Of a stretch of 64,000 nt of DNA, positions 1 to 10,436 are shown in pieces; position 1 is the stretch's first letter; each line of letters begins with the position of its first letter. Location of the stretch: the NCBI GenBank assembly GCA_021234155.1, contig JAJEKV010000084.1:124001-188000 (forward strand), in the 5' to 3' direction. A model generated the notes under the pieces. The model searched no databases. It was not told where the DNA came from and saw only the letters and a program-made list of their open reading frames with translations. Source of the stretch: Isoetes taiwanensis. Taxonomy: Eukaryota > Streptophyta > Lycopodiopsida > Isoetales > Isoetaceae. The position numbers were made by a program, and so were the translations under genes.

Positions 1-735
1 GATGTGGACCTTATAGAGGACGAAGAGGAAGAGGAGGAAGAAAACTGGGTCGACCCTGTCCTTAATTCACCAATCAAGTATGAGCTACTGACGGCGCATA
101 AGGGGAGGCTGAATAAGTACGGGTTTTCTTTGGCCCTTTCGAGTTTTCTGATTGAAGCCTTCTGCCCTTTAGAGTCAACGTGTTGGGAGTTTCATGTTGG
201 AGGTTATGTCGGGCGGGAAGCTCTGAAGCTAGCTAGGAAATGCCAAAGTGTAGTCTTTGATGGTCAAGCCAAGGACTTCCTTGATATTTTTTTCGAGAAA
301 GTGCTAGAGGTGGAACCTAGGGGTCCGATAGGTAGTGCAAGAAATAAAGCTTCCACCTCTAAGGTCGAATTACCTTTAGATCTGGCTGCAGAGCAGGAGG
401 ACAAGAGAAAGCAGATGGAGCAGATAAAGATGAATTTCGACAACCAGCCGGTTAACTATGCGGCCGAGATCGTGCCTATACTTCCAATCACATATGAAAA
501 TCCGACGGAAGGGGATGTAGAGAACGCAAACCAAGAAGACAAAATCCAAGATGATACAGTGGAATCGGAAAGCTCTAGTCAGGTTAGCATAAAGAGTAAT
601 GAAGTATCAACCATAGTTCAAACACTAAGTGATGTGGTTGACACTTCTGGCAGACCGAAGACAACCGAGAGTAAGCTCATCATTGCGGAAGTTGAACAGG
701 TCAACCTGAAAGGTATGTTCTTCAAACAGAAATGA
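1..735 (+). CDS. Acidic hypothetical protein, 5' end outside window
   Basis: The frame is open from the window edge to a TGA at 733-735, about 243 codons, so the start lies to the left. No family is recognised. The N-terminal part has a run of glutamates (residues about 5-13), then a segment with mixed hydrophobic residues that looks globular (about 20-105), then a polar, Glu/Gln/Ser-rich tail that looks disordered. No signal peptide, membrane segment or zinc motif is visible. An FCP1-like phosphatase ORF follows 80 bp downstream in another frame, and the two could be pieces of one gene broken by a frameshift; a palindrome sits exactly at the junction. Coding status is plausible because of the length and the absence of stops, but no homology supports it. 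Confidence 0.4.
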   Translation, partial: DVDLIEDEEEEEEENWVDPVLNSPIKYELLTAHKGRLNKYGFSLALSSFLIEAFCPLESTCWEFHVGGYVGREALKLARKCQSVVFDGQAKDFLDIFFEKVLEVEPRGPIGSARNKASTSKVELPLDLAAEQEDKRKQMEQIKMNFDNQPVNYAAEIVPILPITYENPTEGDVENANQEDKIQDDTVESESSSQVSIKSNEVSTIVQTLSDVVDTSGRPKTTESKLIIAEVEQVNLKGMFFKQK

Positions 736-756
736 AAATCGCGCCAGGCGCGATTT
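736..756. repeat. Palindrome AAATCGCGCC-A-GGCGCGATTT
   Basis: This is a perfect 10-bp inverted repeat with a one-base spacer, just after the stop of the first ORF. A near-copy lies at 1955-1975 and a half-copy (GGCGCGATTT) at 2256-2265. It could act as a hairpin terminator or be the end of a mobile element; neither is shown. Confidence 0.6.
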
Positions 757-814
757 CAATTTTCTTTTTCCTTGTCTCACAAACAGACCTAAACCGGTTT
801 CCTCCAAAATTTTG

Positions 815-1426
815 ATGTTTGATTTGAATGGAGTCCTCCGCAAAACGTTACCTAAAGCAACATTCGACCTATTATGGTATGCACAGAAACCATTTGAGAC
901 ACGTACGAAATGGGTATATCCGCGGCCGTATCTGAAGGAGATGTTAGACCAAGCTTTTACTTTATTTCGTTGTGCAATTTGGTCGTCGATGGAGAATAGA
1001 AATATACAGGAAGTTTTGAGAGTAGTTCCTGAATTACATAGAGATTGGACATCTGTTTGGGATCAGAGCAAATGTAAGTCATTTAAAAACCCGAAGGATC
1101 CGTCAGGTAAGAATATATTTGTGAAATGCTTGAGCGACATGATGGATGACTTGGGCATTCAGGAGAAGGAAGGCATCATTATAGTTGAAGTTGATGATGA
1201 CGCCTTGAAGTGTTGCTTCAATTAGTCACAGTCACTAAATCCACCATCCTATCATCCTGATATGGTTACCACAGATGATTTTCTGCTAAGCTTCATTGGT
1301 GTCATGCAAGAAATAGCTTCAGGAAAAACGGTCGAAGATATACAAACACTATACCCGCAACTTGATCAGACAGGGGAAATTGACAGGGACCTTGAGAAAA
1401 TCGTTCTAGAAAGAGAACTCTTTTGA
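815..1426 (+). pseudogene. FCP1/SCP-like HAD phosphatase, broken by an in-frame TAG
   Basis: The reading frame carries the layout of the FCP1 homology (NIF) domain of HAD-superfamily protein phosphatases: a motif I (KILMFDLNGVL, with Asn where most members have the second Asp), the PRPYLKEML segment, motif II CAIWSS, then VWDQSKC, and a late acidic motif EVDDDALKC. A TAG at 1223-1225 interrupts it, but the same frame continues as NPPSYHPDMV and on to a TGA at 1424-1426, which is where this family normally has its conserved Asn-Pro-Pro. I read this as a nonsense mutation in a once longer gene. The frame is also open upstream of the ATG, so the true start may be earlier. Such enzymes dephosphorylate Ser/Thr residues, for example on the RNA polymerase II tail. 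The family call is fairly firm; activity is unlikely. Confidence 0.65.
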
Positions 1427-1623
1427 TATATATGTATACCGGAAATACACTTTCCATAAAAGTTTGAATATGAAATATACTTTACACCAAAGGTTTTGAA
1501 TATATATTGTGTTCTTGTAGCAGCATTATTGGTACTGTGTACGTATTGTATTATTATATTATGTGTATAGTTTGCTATACTTGCAATAATTCGTATGTAT
1601 ATACCGTTAATAATTCAATTGTG

Positions 1624-1632
1624 TATAAATAG
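1624..1632 (+). promoter_or_regulatory. TATA box TATAAATAG
   Basis: This TATAAATAG sits 56 bp before the ATG of the 73-codon ORF, a normal distance for a plant core promoter with a short leader. It is the main reason to take that small ORF seriously. Confidence 0.5.
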
Positions 1633-1687
1633 ATATGCATGAAATTGCCAAACCATCGGCTTCGGCCTCCGCCTGCTTCTTGTTATT

Positions 1688-1909
1688 ATGGCACATTCTA
1701 TTACCTGCAAGATGACCCATGAGGACCTCTGCAGGTGCCGCCAGCTAGAAATAGAACTTGAGGACTGGTTGACTATCGTTGCTATGAATCCCGTCCGCTT
1801 CTATCCTGATCCCTTTGATGTTGTAATCCATCTTCAATGGAATCCAGAGCATGCTTTGTTTATGATGGAGAGGATCTCAGGAGCGTCTGTCGACGATGAA
1901 TCGGATTAG
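1688..1909 (+). CDS. Small hypothetical protein, 73 residues
   Basis: This is an ATG-to-TAG ORF of 73 codons preceded by a TATA box and followed by a T-rich stretch. The protein has a Cys-rich start (ITCKMTHEDLCRCR) and an acidic end, with no recognised domain, signal peptide or membrane helix. It lies between two copies of the AAATCG-type palindrome, as do the preceding ORFs, so the whole 1-2.3 kb block may be one inserted unit. Function unknown; coding status is uncertain. Confidence 0.35.
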   Translation: MAHSITCKMTHEDLCRCRQLEIELEDWLTIVAMNPVRFYPDPFDVVIHLQWNPEHALFMMERISGASVDDESD

Positions 1910-1954
1910 TTTTTTTAGTTTATATTCTATTATAATGCTATATTTATGCCAATG

Positions 1955-1975
1955 AAATCGTGCCACGCGCGATTT
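1955..1975. repeat. Imperfect copy of the AAATCGCGCC palindrome
   Basis: It reads AAATCGTGCC-A-CGCGCGATTT and lies about 45 bp after the stop of the 73-codon ORF, the same relation to an ORF end as the copy at 736-756. That repeated position favours a terminator or 3'-end role, or element ends. Confidence 0.45.
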
Positions 1976-2398
1976 GAACCACGAAAATCTCTGTTTTGTA
2001 GCAACTTGCTTGCCGTTATTTATTCGTAAAGCACTAAAATTTCAATCTATAGATTTCGTTGTCGTCTGTGATCGTACGAAATAATAAGCAATTTCCTACT
2101 TTTTATATTGCCAACATTCTGTCATAATATGGGTGATTTGCATCGAATATTTGAATGTCTTTCCATTTCAACACAAAATGCATCTTCCTAGCCCGAAAAT
2201 AAACTCAGTGCAAGGTGTGGTTAATTCAATATAATGGTCAATAAAAGGCTTATACGGCGCGATTTTGGAATAGACATAATCCCAATTTAATTGAATGATG
2301 GTTCTACTCCTCACAGTGGCAAAGGTACATGTTGTTCTTTGTAAGTTTGTCCGTGATACATTCTTCTTTGATACATTTGTGACAATTGTTCTTTGATA

Positions 2399-2403
2399 CA
2401 TTC
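2399..2403. repeat. Target site duplication of element A, left (CATTC)
   Basis: CATTC directly precedes the TGTGACG start of the 5' LTR and is repeated directly after the 3' LTR at 12244-12248. This fixes both borders of element A. Confidence 0.9.
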
Positions 2404-4222
2404 TGTGACGTTCCAGCACAGTATACGCTCCCAGGACGTATATTGTACTGCCACGTCACGCGTACACGCCACCCCGATTGACGTGTACGCCAACGTATAG
2501 CCAAGTGGGTAGCCCTAGGGGGCAACTTGCTAAGAATGTGCATTAGTATTAATGTGCACATTTTCCAATGTACACATTAATGTGGGCACACATTTCCATG
2601 TGGCCACTTGATGCCAAGTGGGCCATACCCATAGGTGCAAGTAATGTGCACATTTTCCAATGTACACATTCATTAATGTGCACACATTTCCATGTGAGCA
2701 CATTTTGGTGCACACATTTCCATGTGGGCACATTTGGCCACCTAGCCCTTAAAGGCAAGTGGGCCCATTACCAATTATCCCACATGCCAAAAGGGGATAA
2801 TTGGAAACCCTAGCCACCCCCCTTGTCTATATAGGGTAGGAAACCCTAACTAACCTAATTTTCGATTTTAGGGTTTCAGAACTCTGTTTTGGCTGCCTCA
2901 ACATTAAAACCGCATCCCGACTTCTGCTTGGGAGAATTACATCCTCGGTTTCTCGAGATTGACGTTCAAACGGGATGGTCGAGCTCAGGTCAGGAGGAGC
3001 CCCTCAAGGATCAGGTATTTGGCCAATTAGATAGTCTAAACCCTATTTTAGGCATTGAATCAGTAGGTTTAGCCTATTAGATTGCCCATAGCAGCCCTCT
3101 AGAACTCTAGATAGCAGATTCTAACTAAAGAACCTAACTCTATGATATAGATTAGATCTTGTTCTTTAGTTCTTCTGTGATGTATATGGATGATGTATCT
3201 CTGTGAACTCCTTGTATTGGGAAGGGGGGTAGAGACCTAAAGCTTGGTAGTTGATGCTCCTAGAGTAGCCTCTCTAGCACACTTTGTAGATCGACTGCGT
3301 GCAATAGCCCGCTTGTGTTGTGTTCTTAGGGGTCAGGGCCAGGTTGATAAGGGTGGGCGTGTCCATAGCGGTTGCTCTCTCGGGATGTAAAGTCTGCGGA
3401 GAGCACTGCAGACTAAGCGCTTTTTAATACTTTCGGGGACTGCGTGCACCACGAGTATGAGTTCGACACCGTTGGGGATAAGAAGCGCGTGCTGGCGGCG
3501 GTGCCACCGAGGGTTTCAGCCGAGGTCACGTAATGCGGTGGTTGTCTTTGGCACGGGGTGGGACCGATCGTGGTGGTAGTTCCCTTCAAGTGGGTTAAAA
3601 GTCGATGCGGACGGTTGGTGTCCTCTAGTCCGCGCACTGCTATGGCATTGATCATCACGGTGGGAGAGAAACCTCCCTACACGCCTCATCGGTGCAGGGA
3701 GATGTAACGGCTATAGCCCCTTTGGCTATGATCCCGGCGACTCTGGTCCAACCCGAAGTTCTTCAACCTATCTCGCAAAGTGTAATGCAGGGGAGGGCGG
3801 ATGGAGTGGACAACCCTAAGCCATGTTCATGTGCCAGCCAAATCCATTGCCATGAATTGATTCTGCAATGAACTCACGGAGACCCAAGCCGTCGATCATC
3901 CCTTTGAGTCCGAGCCTTGGGTAGGATTCCCTATGTGATGTGCTGATCTTTGTCTATCTGCGAATATGTGGAGGGCCATCCTTCGTGATGGTCATATGAT
4001 ATTGATGTATGTGCTCTTGACATGTATGTTTACGCTTCAGCGACTAGGTAGGCCACGGGGAGGCGGGGTGCAATGACCCTTCCACTCTTCCCACTTTGGA
4101 ACCCAAATCACGGTTGCGGTGTCATGTGGAGGGCCCAGTATTAGCATGGAGCTGGTATGGGGGATGAACTCCTGTTTGTATCACGGTGAGGGCACGCGTA
4201 TCACGAGTAGGGGACGTCCGCG
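2404..4222 (+). repeat. 5' LTR of element A
   Basis: About 1.82 kb, starting TGTGACGTTCC. The last bases are damaged (GACGTCCGCGG where the other LTR has GACGTCACA). A TATA-like TCTATATAGGG at about 2824-2834 precedes the likely transcription start. The region 2540-2750 is an internal minisatellite of TGTGCACAT- and TTTCCATGTG-type words that is absent from the LTRs of element B. The tails TGTGACGT/ACGTCACA of the LTR form an inverted repeat. Short ORFs inside are chance products of the repeats. Confidence 0.9.
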
Positions 4223-4223
4223 G

Positions 4224-4241
4224 TGGTATCGAGCTATGTTC
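4224..4241 (+). other. Primer binding site of element A (tRNA-iMet)
   Basis: TGGTATCGAGC begins one base after the LTR and matches the usual TGGTATCAGAGC primer site for initiator tRNA-Met with one deletion. Element B has TGGTATCAAAGC at the same place. Confidence 0.8.
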
Positions 4242-4424
4242 TTGGAGACCAAGAGCAAAGCAGCCCATGTTCCCGATAGCACTAACTTGATAGGATCCTC
4301 AAACCTCGAAAAAGCGAGAAATTTTTTTTCTCATTTTTGTAGTTATGCTAAGCTAGTAACGATTAAAAGGAATAGAAACGTAAAAGACTAAAATTGATGA
4401 GCCAACATCCAAAAAAGTAGGGTG

Positions 4425-4755
4425 GTCTCACCGCGTTCGCCGGAATGATTTCTACATTTTAGAAATCGGGGCATAGCGATGTGAGACATTCACTTTGACA
4501 CCAAAAAAAAGTTGTAAATCACAATAAAATATCTTGATAATTTTAAATTTAAGCTAAGAATTAGTAGATTTAGCATGTTACATGTTAATTTAATAGTGGG
4601 CCCCACCATGTCTCACGTCGGCGCCAGAGGCGGGTTTCTAGATTCTAGGAATCGGGCTGGGCGAAGCGTGAACCTAACTTATTAAGTGTTTTAGATGCCT
4701 TAGACAACCCAAAAAGGTAGTTTAAAAGTTGACCTAAAATTGGCCCTATAAATAG
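4425..4755 (+). promoter_or_regulatory. Internal promoter module of element A: two palindromes plus TATA
   Basis: Two long imperfect palindromes (4425-4487 and 4610-4672), each starting GTCTCAC, are followed by CTATAAATAG at 4746-4755. The box lies about 104 bp before the ATG of the histone-H3-like remnant at 4859. Element B has the same module in front of both of its accessory genes, with the identical 10-bp box. The inner arms here differ (TTTCTAcaTTTTAGAAA type) from those in B, while the symmetry is kept, which suggests the fold or dyad matters. Confidence 0.65.
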
Positions 4756-4858
4756 AACCTGGACCCCTCCCATTTTTCCCGTTCTTCACGAGAACTTAAA
4801 CAATATTGTCAAAGGCGATCTCCTAGCCCAGCGTAGCTCAATCGACGAACGAAAAATG

Positions 4859-5692
4859 ATGGCCCCGCGACAAAGCGCATCGCTAGGAAGCCTCGTGAGG
4901 AGCGATCCTCCAATACTCGCCGCTTCGCCTTGTTCATAGGATTCTTCGAACGCTTTCTCCGCGGGCCGACGGATCTTCGGCTGAAGCGGCGGGAATCGGG
5001 TCGGACAGGAGCCACTATACAGAGATCTTGGAGGACGACGAATTCGCATCGTCATGAGCCAGATCCTCAATGAAATTGAACGCAGAGGCGTAAAGTGAGC
5101 AAAGCCGGGAGCAACACCAAGGGACGCCAACCCACGTGTGAGGAGCAGAGGGAACAAAGTAACCCACCCATAGGCCAAGAACAATCCCGTGATGAGATCC
5201 ACCGCAGGAGGAGCAGTAACGAGGAGCAAAGCGCTTAACTCACCCCGAGGAAGAGGCCGACGAAGCACGCCATTCCACAAGTACGGTGTCATGGAGCCAC
5301 GGGGAGCGAGATCGGGGATCGTGAAGACACCGCTGACCCAAGAAGAGGAGGGCCAAGGCCATCAAAGGCGGGCAAGAGGAAGCTCGTGAAGGTTGGGAAG
5401 AGAGCCGAAGGTCCGGTCATCAACGCCGTCGGGAGGGGAGACCCCGCCACTACCGACGATTCGACCAAGACTACGTGCCGGGCGCAGACGGGGGCGAGCT
5501 CTTCAAAGCCCCCTCGTTGTTGAGGAAGAGGTGCAACGAAAGCGGCCCAAGAGCAGAGGAGGAGGCGGGCAGGTGGCTAAGCCCCCACCATTCCGGCGTG
5601 GGATAGGGTCAAGGCCCCACGGCCGCAGCTGGAAGCCTACGTGATAGACCCCTTAAAGGTCTATGAGAAGATCCAGAGGCTATAAGCTTGCA
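4859..5692 (+). pseudogene. Histone H3-like gene remnant of element A (fold deleted)
   Basis: The first codons are frame-broken by two single-base insertions, but the residues ARTK, then IARKPR, can be read across them, matching the H3 tail with Lys at both positions 4 and 9. The following region is charged and broken by several stops. Near the end the segment AWDRVKAPRP then YVIDPLKVYE matches the middle of the element B protein (TWDRNKAPRP, YVIDPIRVYQ). At about 5692 the sequence jumps straight to the end of gag, so the histone fold, the 513-codon ORF and most of gag have been deleted. The gene lies directly behind the palindrome-TATA module. It cannot make a histone as it stands. Its value is that it shows the H3-like gene is part of the family. 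Confidence 0.7.
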
Positions 5693-6560
5693 AGGGTCAG
5701 GACCTGGAATAGCGGGCACAAGCAGCAGTACTTCCGGGGAGAAAGGCAAGGCGACAGAAGCTATAGCCCCAGCGCAGCCGGTCCCCGAGTCCAGCTAGAA
5801 CACAATATGGTGGGAACCGGGGGAAGCAGCAGGGGAGAAGAAGCGAGGTGTCCTTCAAGGACAAGCGGGAGAGGTCAAACTACTCCAAAAGCGGTGCAAT
5901 CCTTTTGCAAGCAATGCCCAAGAAAAAGAGCGGGAGTGCATAAAAAAATTTATTGCTTGGTGCTTCCAGCCGGAACCATAGGACAAAAACTGCCCCTCGT
6001 CATGAGTGCGGCTCTAAGCGGAGTTGGGAGATTGGGAAGCCACGGTCGGACGGCGACAGGCGAAGAGGCCAGCGACTACATTCGAGGGTGAGTGTCACAT
6101 CTTTGCCGCAATAGATCTGAGCAAGCCGAGCCCCGGTATAAGGTAATTTCCACGGTAGGGAAGGCTAAAGCTAAGTCCTTCATAGTCTTGATAGACTTCG
6201 GGGAAGTAGCCATAACTTTGCATCCCCGGAATGGTTCGGATGTTAAAGTTGAAGCCGCTAAAGTCAAAACCAAGACCCGTTGTTTTAGCAAAGTGGTGCG
6301 ATAAAGCCGGGGCGGGCAAGAGAATTAACCGACATCGACTTGCGGGATTAATATCGGATGGGAGCAGAAGTAATGGGCATTGGAAAGTATGACTTGATCA
6401 TAGGAATGGAGTACCTTGGGCCCAGCGAGGGGCCATTATCGGCTAATGAAGCGAAAGGTGACCTTCCCAGCGCCCGGCGGCAAGATCATTGAGATAACAA
6501 AATGCGAAGTTGTTCCCATCATGCGGTGCATGTCTTCTAAACAATTTGTTCAAGTGCATC
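5693..6560 (+). pseudogene. gag C-terminus and protease remnant, element A
   Basis: Broken frames match the C-terminal part of element B gag: SFKDK, SNYSK, a ruined zinc knuckle at about 5880-5970 (B has CFRCFQPGHRTANC), then GECHIFAAID and the protease region. The active-site Asp-Ser-Gly segment near 6185-6215 is frameshifted, while IGKYDLIIGMEYLGP at about 6378-6422 is still readable. The nucleocapsid would bind RNA and the protease would process Gag-Pol, but no open frame longer than a domain survives. Many breaks coincide with CAG or CTG sites of the B copy. Confidence 0.8.
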
Positions 6561-8130
6561 AAGAGTGAGCAAGTGGCATACATCTTCAAGCTTGAGATTA
6601 GTGAGCGGAATCAGAAGGAAGCAAAAGGAAGACAACGCCTCGGCAAGTTGCGAAGCAAGTATCTCGGCTAATCCGCGGAGTTCCATGATCTCTTTCCGGA
6701 TGAGATCAAGCAGCTCCCTCCTTATAGAAGTCGAGTGCGAGATAGCACTTTCGAACACAGGAACAAAACCAACAAGTAAGGCTCCATATAGAATGACAAC
6801 CACGGGGTTGCCGGGCCTGAAAAGCGATTCGCGAGGGCTGCTTTCGACCTAGGTTTCATTAGACCTAGCGTCTCGCCGTTTGGAGCGCCCATTCTTTTTG
6901 TCAAGAAGAAGGATGGATCTTTGAGAATGTGCATAGACTATAGGCAGTTGAATAAGCACACCATTAAGAACAAAATCAGCGCTCCCAAGATCGGGGCGAC
7001 TTGATGGATCAGCTCCAAGGTGCAAAGATCTTCTCCAAAATCGACTTAAAGTCGGGGATATCATCGGATCGGGATAAAGGAAGAAGATATCCATAAGACC
7101 GCCTTCCGAGCCTTGGTATGGGCATTATGAGTTCCGCGGTAATGCCTTTTCGGCTTATCAAATGCCCCACTAGCGTTCATGAGGCTCATGAGCGATATCT
7201 TCGAGGAGTTCACGGACACCTTTGTGATTGTTTTCTTTGGCGACATTTTGGTGTATAGCGGATCCCTTGAAGAAACGCATACAACACTTGAGAAGAGTGC
7301 TAGAGAAGGCTGAAGAGGCACCGTTATGCGCCAAGTTGTCCAGTGCCACGCCGCCTTGAAAAAGGTGGAGTATCTAGGTCATGTGATCTCAGCGAAGGCA
7401 TCTCAACAGACCCGCCAAGATTGAGGCCGTCATTCAGTGGGTCGCGCCGAAGAATGTGCATGAAGTCGAGAAGTTTCCTCGGCCTAGCGAGGGGTACTCT
7501 GAGGAAGTTAAGTGAAGAACTTTGCTAAATATAGCAGCCCGATTAACGGACGGCGAGGGCGTAGAAGGTGAAAGATTGGGTAGAGCATTGGCGGAAAAGC
7601 CCAAAAGGGGTTTGAATTGTTGAAGGAAGCTTTAACAACAGCCCGATTTAACCTGGGGACCGGGGAAAAGATAAGCTTGTAACAGCAGTCATTAAGATAG
7701 CTCTGAGTCGCGGTGCTTATGCAAGAAGAGTGTGGTAGCGTATGATTCGGGGAAGATGAAACGGCCTTGAGGGCCGCTACCCAACGCCGCGATCGGGGAG
7801 TTGCTTGCGGTTGTCGGGGCATTAAGAATATGGAGGCATTATCTCTTGGGAAGGAAGTTCGGTTGGATCTGAGACCATGAGCCTCCAATATGTATTCACG
7901 CAACCACACCTTAATCTGAGGCCGGAGATGGATGGAGTTCCTCGAAGAATATGACTTTGATATAGTCTACAAGCCGGGAAGCTCAATGTGGTAGCGGATC
8001 GCTTTCAAGGCATCCCACGACAACTAGAGTGCATTGCAATGCAATTTCGGCGCTCTCCGGCAACTTTGGTAAGAGGATTGAAGAGTCCTTGCCAGCGGGC
8101 GTGGATTTCAAGGAGGTATGGGCAAGCCTT
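6561..8130 (+). pseudogene. Reverse transcriptase and RNase H remnant, element A
   Basis: In-frame islands match the element B enzyme: [19 protein letters not shown] at about 6877-6935, [17 protein letters not shown], then [11 protein letters not shown] at about 7225-7257, where the first Asp of the YxDD-type active site reads Gly. RNase H pieces follow to about 7990 (HYLLG, YVFTQPHLN, WMEFLEEYDFDIVYKPG). Frames shift at least every 100-200 bp. The enzyme would copy the RNA genome into DNA and degrade the template strand; this copy cannot. Confidence 0.85.
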
Positions 8131-9572
8131 TCTAAGGAGGCTAGAAACGGATAAAGAGCGGGGAGGCCTTCAAGCATTATAAGAAGGAAGGCAACTGTTT
8201 ATACCATAAGAACAAGTTGTCGCGTATCAATCATCGGGTGTAAGGAAGTTGATCCTCCACGACACGCTGCTTGCCCAATAGCCGGCCATCGCGGGATTCA
8301 TGAAAACATATTTCAAAGTCTTGCAGGCAGCTATTATTGGCGGGGAATGAAGAAGCAAATAGCTTCGCTACATCAAGGAATGCCGGCTATGCCAGCGGAG
8401 GGCGAAGGCGGCAGCGGCAATTCGGGGCATTAGAGCCATTAGCGGTGCCAAGCGCTAAGTGGGAGGTAATCGGCATGGATTTCATCACGGGACTCCCAAG
8501 GGCGGTGAGAGGCAAGGATGCCTTAATGGTAGTGGTCGACAAGTTGTCGAAGATGGCACATTTGTGCCTTGCGGAACTCCGAATCTGACCATGGATACAA
8601 AGAAAGCTCTTCACCAAAGAGATCTTGGGGCTTCATGGCATGCCAAGGGAGATCATCTCCCACGAGGGATCCAGAAGTTCATGAGTGCCTTTTGGCAAGA
8701 CCTCTTTCGCGACGATCCGGACGAAGCTATCCATGAGCACGGCATATCATCCTCGGACGGATGGCGGGCGGGCGGGACCAACGAGGATTTTAGAGGACAT
8801 GCTCTGAAACTATATGCGGAATAAGCAAGGTATGTGGGAAGAATTTATTCACTTGGTGGAGTTTGCATACAATAGCACCAAGCGGGAATCATCCCAAATG
8901 TCGCCGTTTATGATCAATTACGACTATCGATTGCTAACTCGGACACTTGGCACAACCACGTGTCAAAAGTGGAAGTTTCGCGGCAGATGTTGGCCGATAT
9001 CGCGGCGGCTTGTAGAGGAAGTTCGTGGCTATCTGCTAAGCGGCAAAAGTCGTCAAAAGAGCATCGTAGACAAGCATCGAGCGATAAGAGAGTTCGAAGT
9101 TGGAGATGATGTTTGGCTCAAGATTAAGGTGAAGCGGTGGCTTCGGGATGAACAATTGCAAGAAGCTTGCTCCAAGGTGGGCTGGACCTTCGGAATAGTC
9201 GAGAAACTAGGCAATCAAGCCTACAGGCTAGACTTGCCCGGCCACACCTAAAGATTCATAAGGTCTTCCACGTGAGTTTCTTTGAAGAGGCATACCCCAA
9301 ATCGGGGCGAAGTCTTGGATTATGTTATTGTTGGAAATGATGCGGAGGAACATTTGGAAATAGTTCGAAATTGATTCTTGATAAAGCTTTCAAAGAAAAC
9401 GAGGAGATCGAGAATTCCTCCAGATTATTTGGTCAAGTGGAAACACTTACCGGTGGAAGACGCGGCGTGGGTACTTAAGAAAGATTTAGTAAAGCGGTAC
9501 CCACGGTTTATGGAGCAATGGGGCGGCAAGGTCATCTCGAAGAAATCGGCTCGGGCATGTCGATTTGTGTAG
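8131..9572 (+). pseudogene. Integrase and chromodomain remnant, element A
   Basis: The zinc-binding start (GHRGIHENIFQ-like region at about 8260-8410) is damaged. The catalytic core is traceable: KWEVIGMDFITGLPR (first Asp) at about 8459-8500, MVVVDKLSKMAH, EIISH (second Asp position now His) near 8650, and KLSMSTAYHP near 8735. The last two ORFs, 8814-9251 and 9378-9572, carry the C-terminal integrase part (FAYNSTKRESSQMSPFMINY) and the chromodomain (YLVKWKHLPVEDAAWVLKKD). Unlike element B, this copy still contains the middle of the integrase core. The chromodomain would steer insertion to marked chromatin. Confidence 0.85.
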
Positions 9573-10436
9573 GTTAATTCTTATAATTAAGATTAATCTC
9601 GCATGCCACTGCGCTTGGTATGGGTGCATCGTGTTACCGATGATGGGACCACTACGGTGATCTCTAGGGCGTGGTGTAATGTCAATGTAGGCATGACCGC
9701 GTTTCGCTTTGGGCGTGGAAGGTAGATTAGAAAGTCTACTTACGTCCCGCGAGTAGGCGACCTCGAAGAAAGGAGGTCATTGAGGAATGCATTCATAGGA
9801 AAAGCACCTTTAGCCCCATATATGCTTTGATAGGAGGAATCTATCCTTAGCCCCCCCACTTGAAGGATATCCTCCTGTTGAGCAACTAGAGGTGTAGGCA
9901 TGGCGGCATATAGGCATGTAGGCTTTGTCTCCGGCGGCCATAATGGAAGATTCACCCTCTTCCTGTAGGAGATTAGCCATGCATCCATGTAGATAGGTGG
10001 GTTGGTCACCATATAACCAAAAATTTTAATTAATAATTAAATGGTACTAACGTAGTGTCGACTGCACAGCCAAGCGATGGCGCTCCCGAGGGCAAGGAGG
10101 TCGAGCTCACGAAGACTTGCAACACAAATTTTGTTGGAATGTGTTGCAAGGAAGGAAAAAGAGTGCCTCGAGCGTTAATTTTAAATTTTGATAAACTTAA
10201 TCGTAATGTTAAGTGAAGTTTGGAGTAAATTGTCTAGTAATATCATTGAATTGATAAGTTATTTCATAATATAATGATGTAATAATGTCATAAAAATATT
10301 ACCTTGAGGTAATTGTAATAAATGTGTAAGTATTATAGGAGCATATCGCATGCATCGGGTTGATTGCGGGTTAGGAAGATTCAAGGTGGGAGAACCCGCG
10401 ATCTTTGCGGACGACATCATTTCAAGGTGGGGAGAA
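9573..10436 (+). other. 3' non-coding region and polypurine tract, element A
   Basis: No gene is visible between the chromodomain and the LTR. One stretch (about 9645-9700, containing GATCTCTAGGGCGTGGTGTA) is shared with the same position in elements B and C, so it is a conserved 3' region. The polypurine tract AAGGTGGGGAGAA at 10424-10436 abuts the 3' LTR and primes plus-strand DNA synthesis. Confidence 0.75.

Noticed and set aside
1223..1225. TAG in the FCP1-like gene as programmed readthrough
   Set aside because: No readthrough context is evident and the neighbouring ORFs are also disrupted; a plain nonsense mutation is simpler.
2530..2813. Met/Cys/His-rich ORFs in the LTRs of element A
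   Set aside because: They arise from the TGTGCACAT minisatellite, appear on both strands, and are absent in B.
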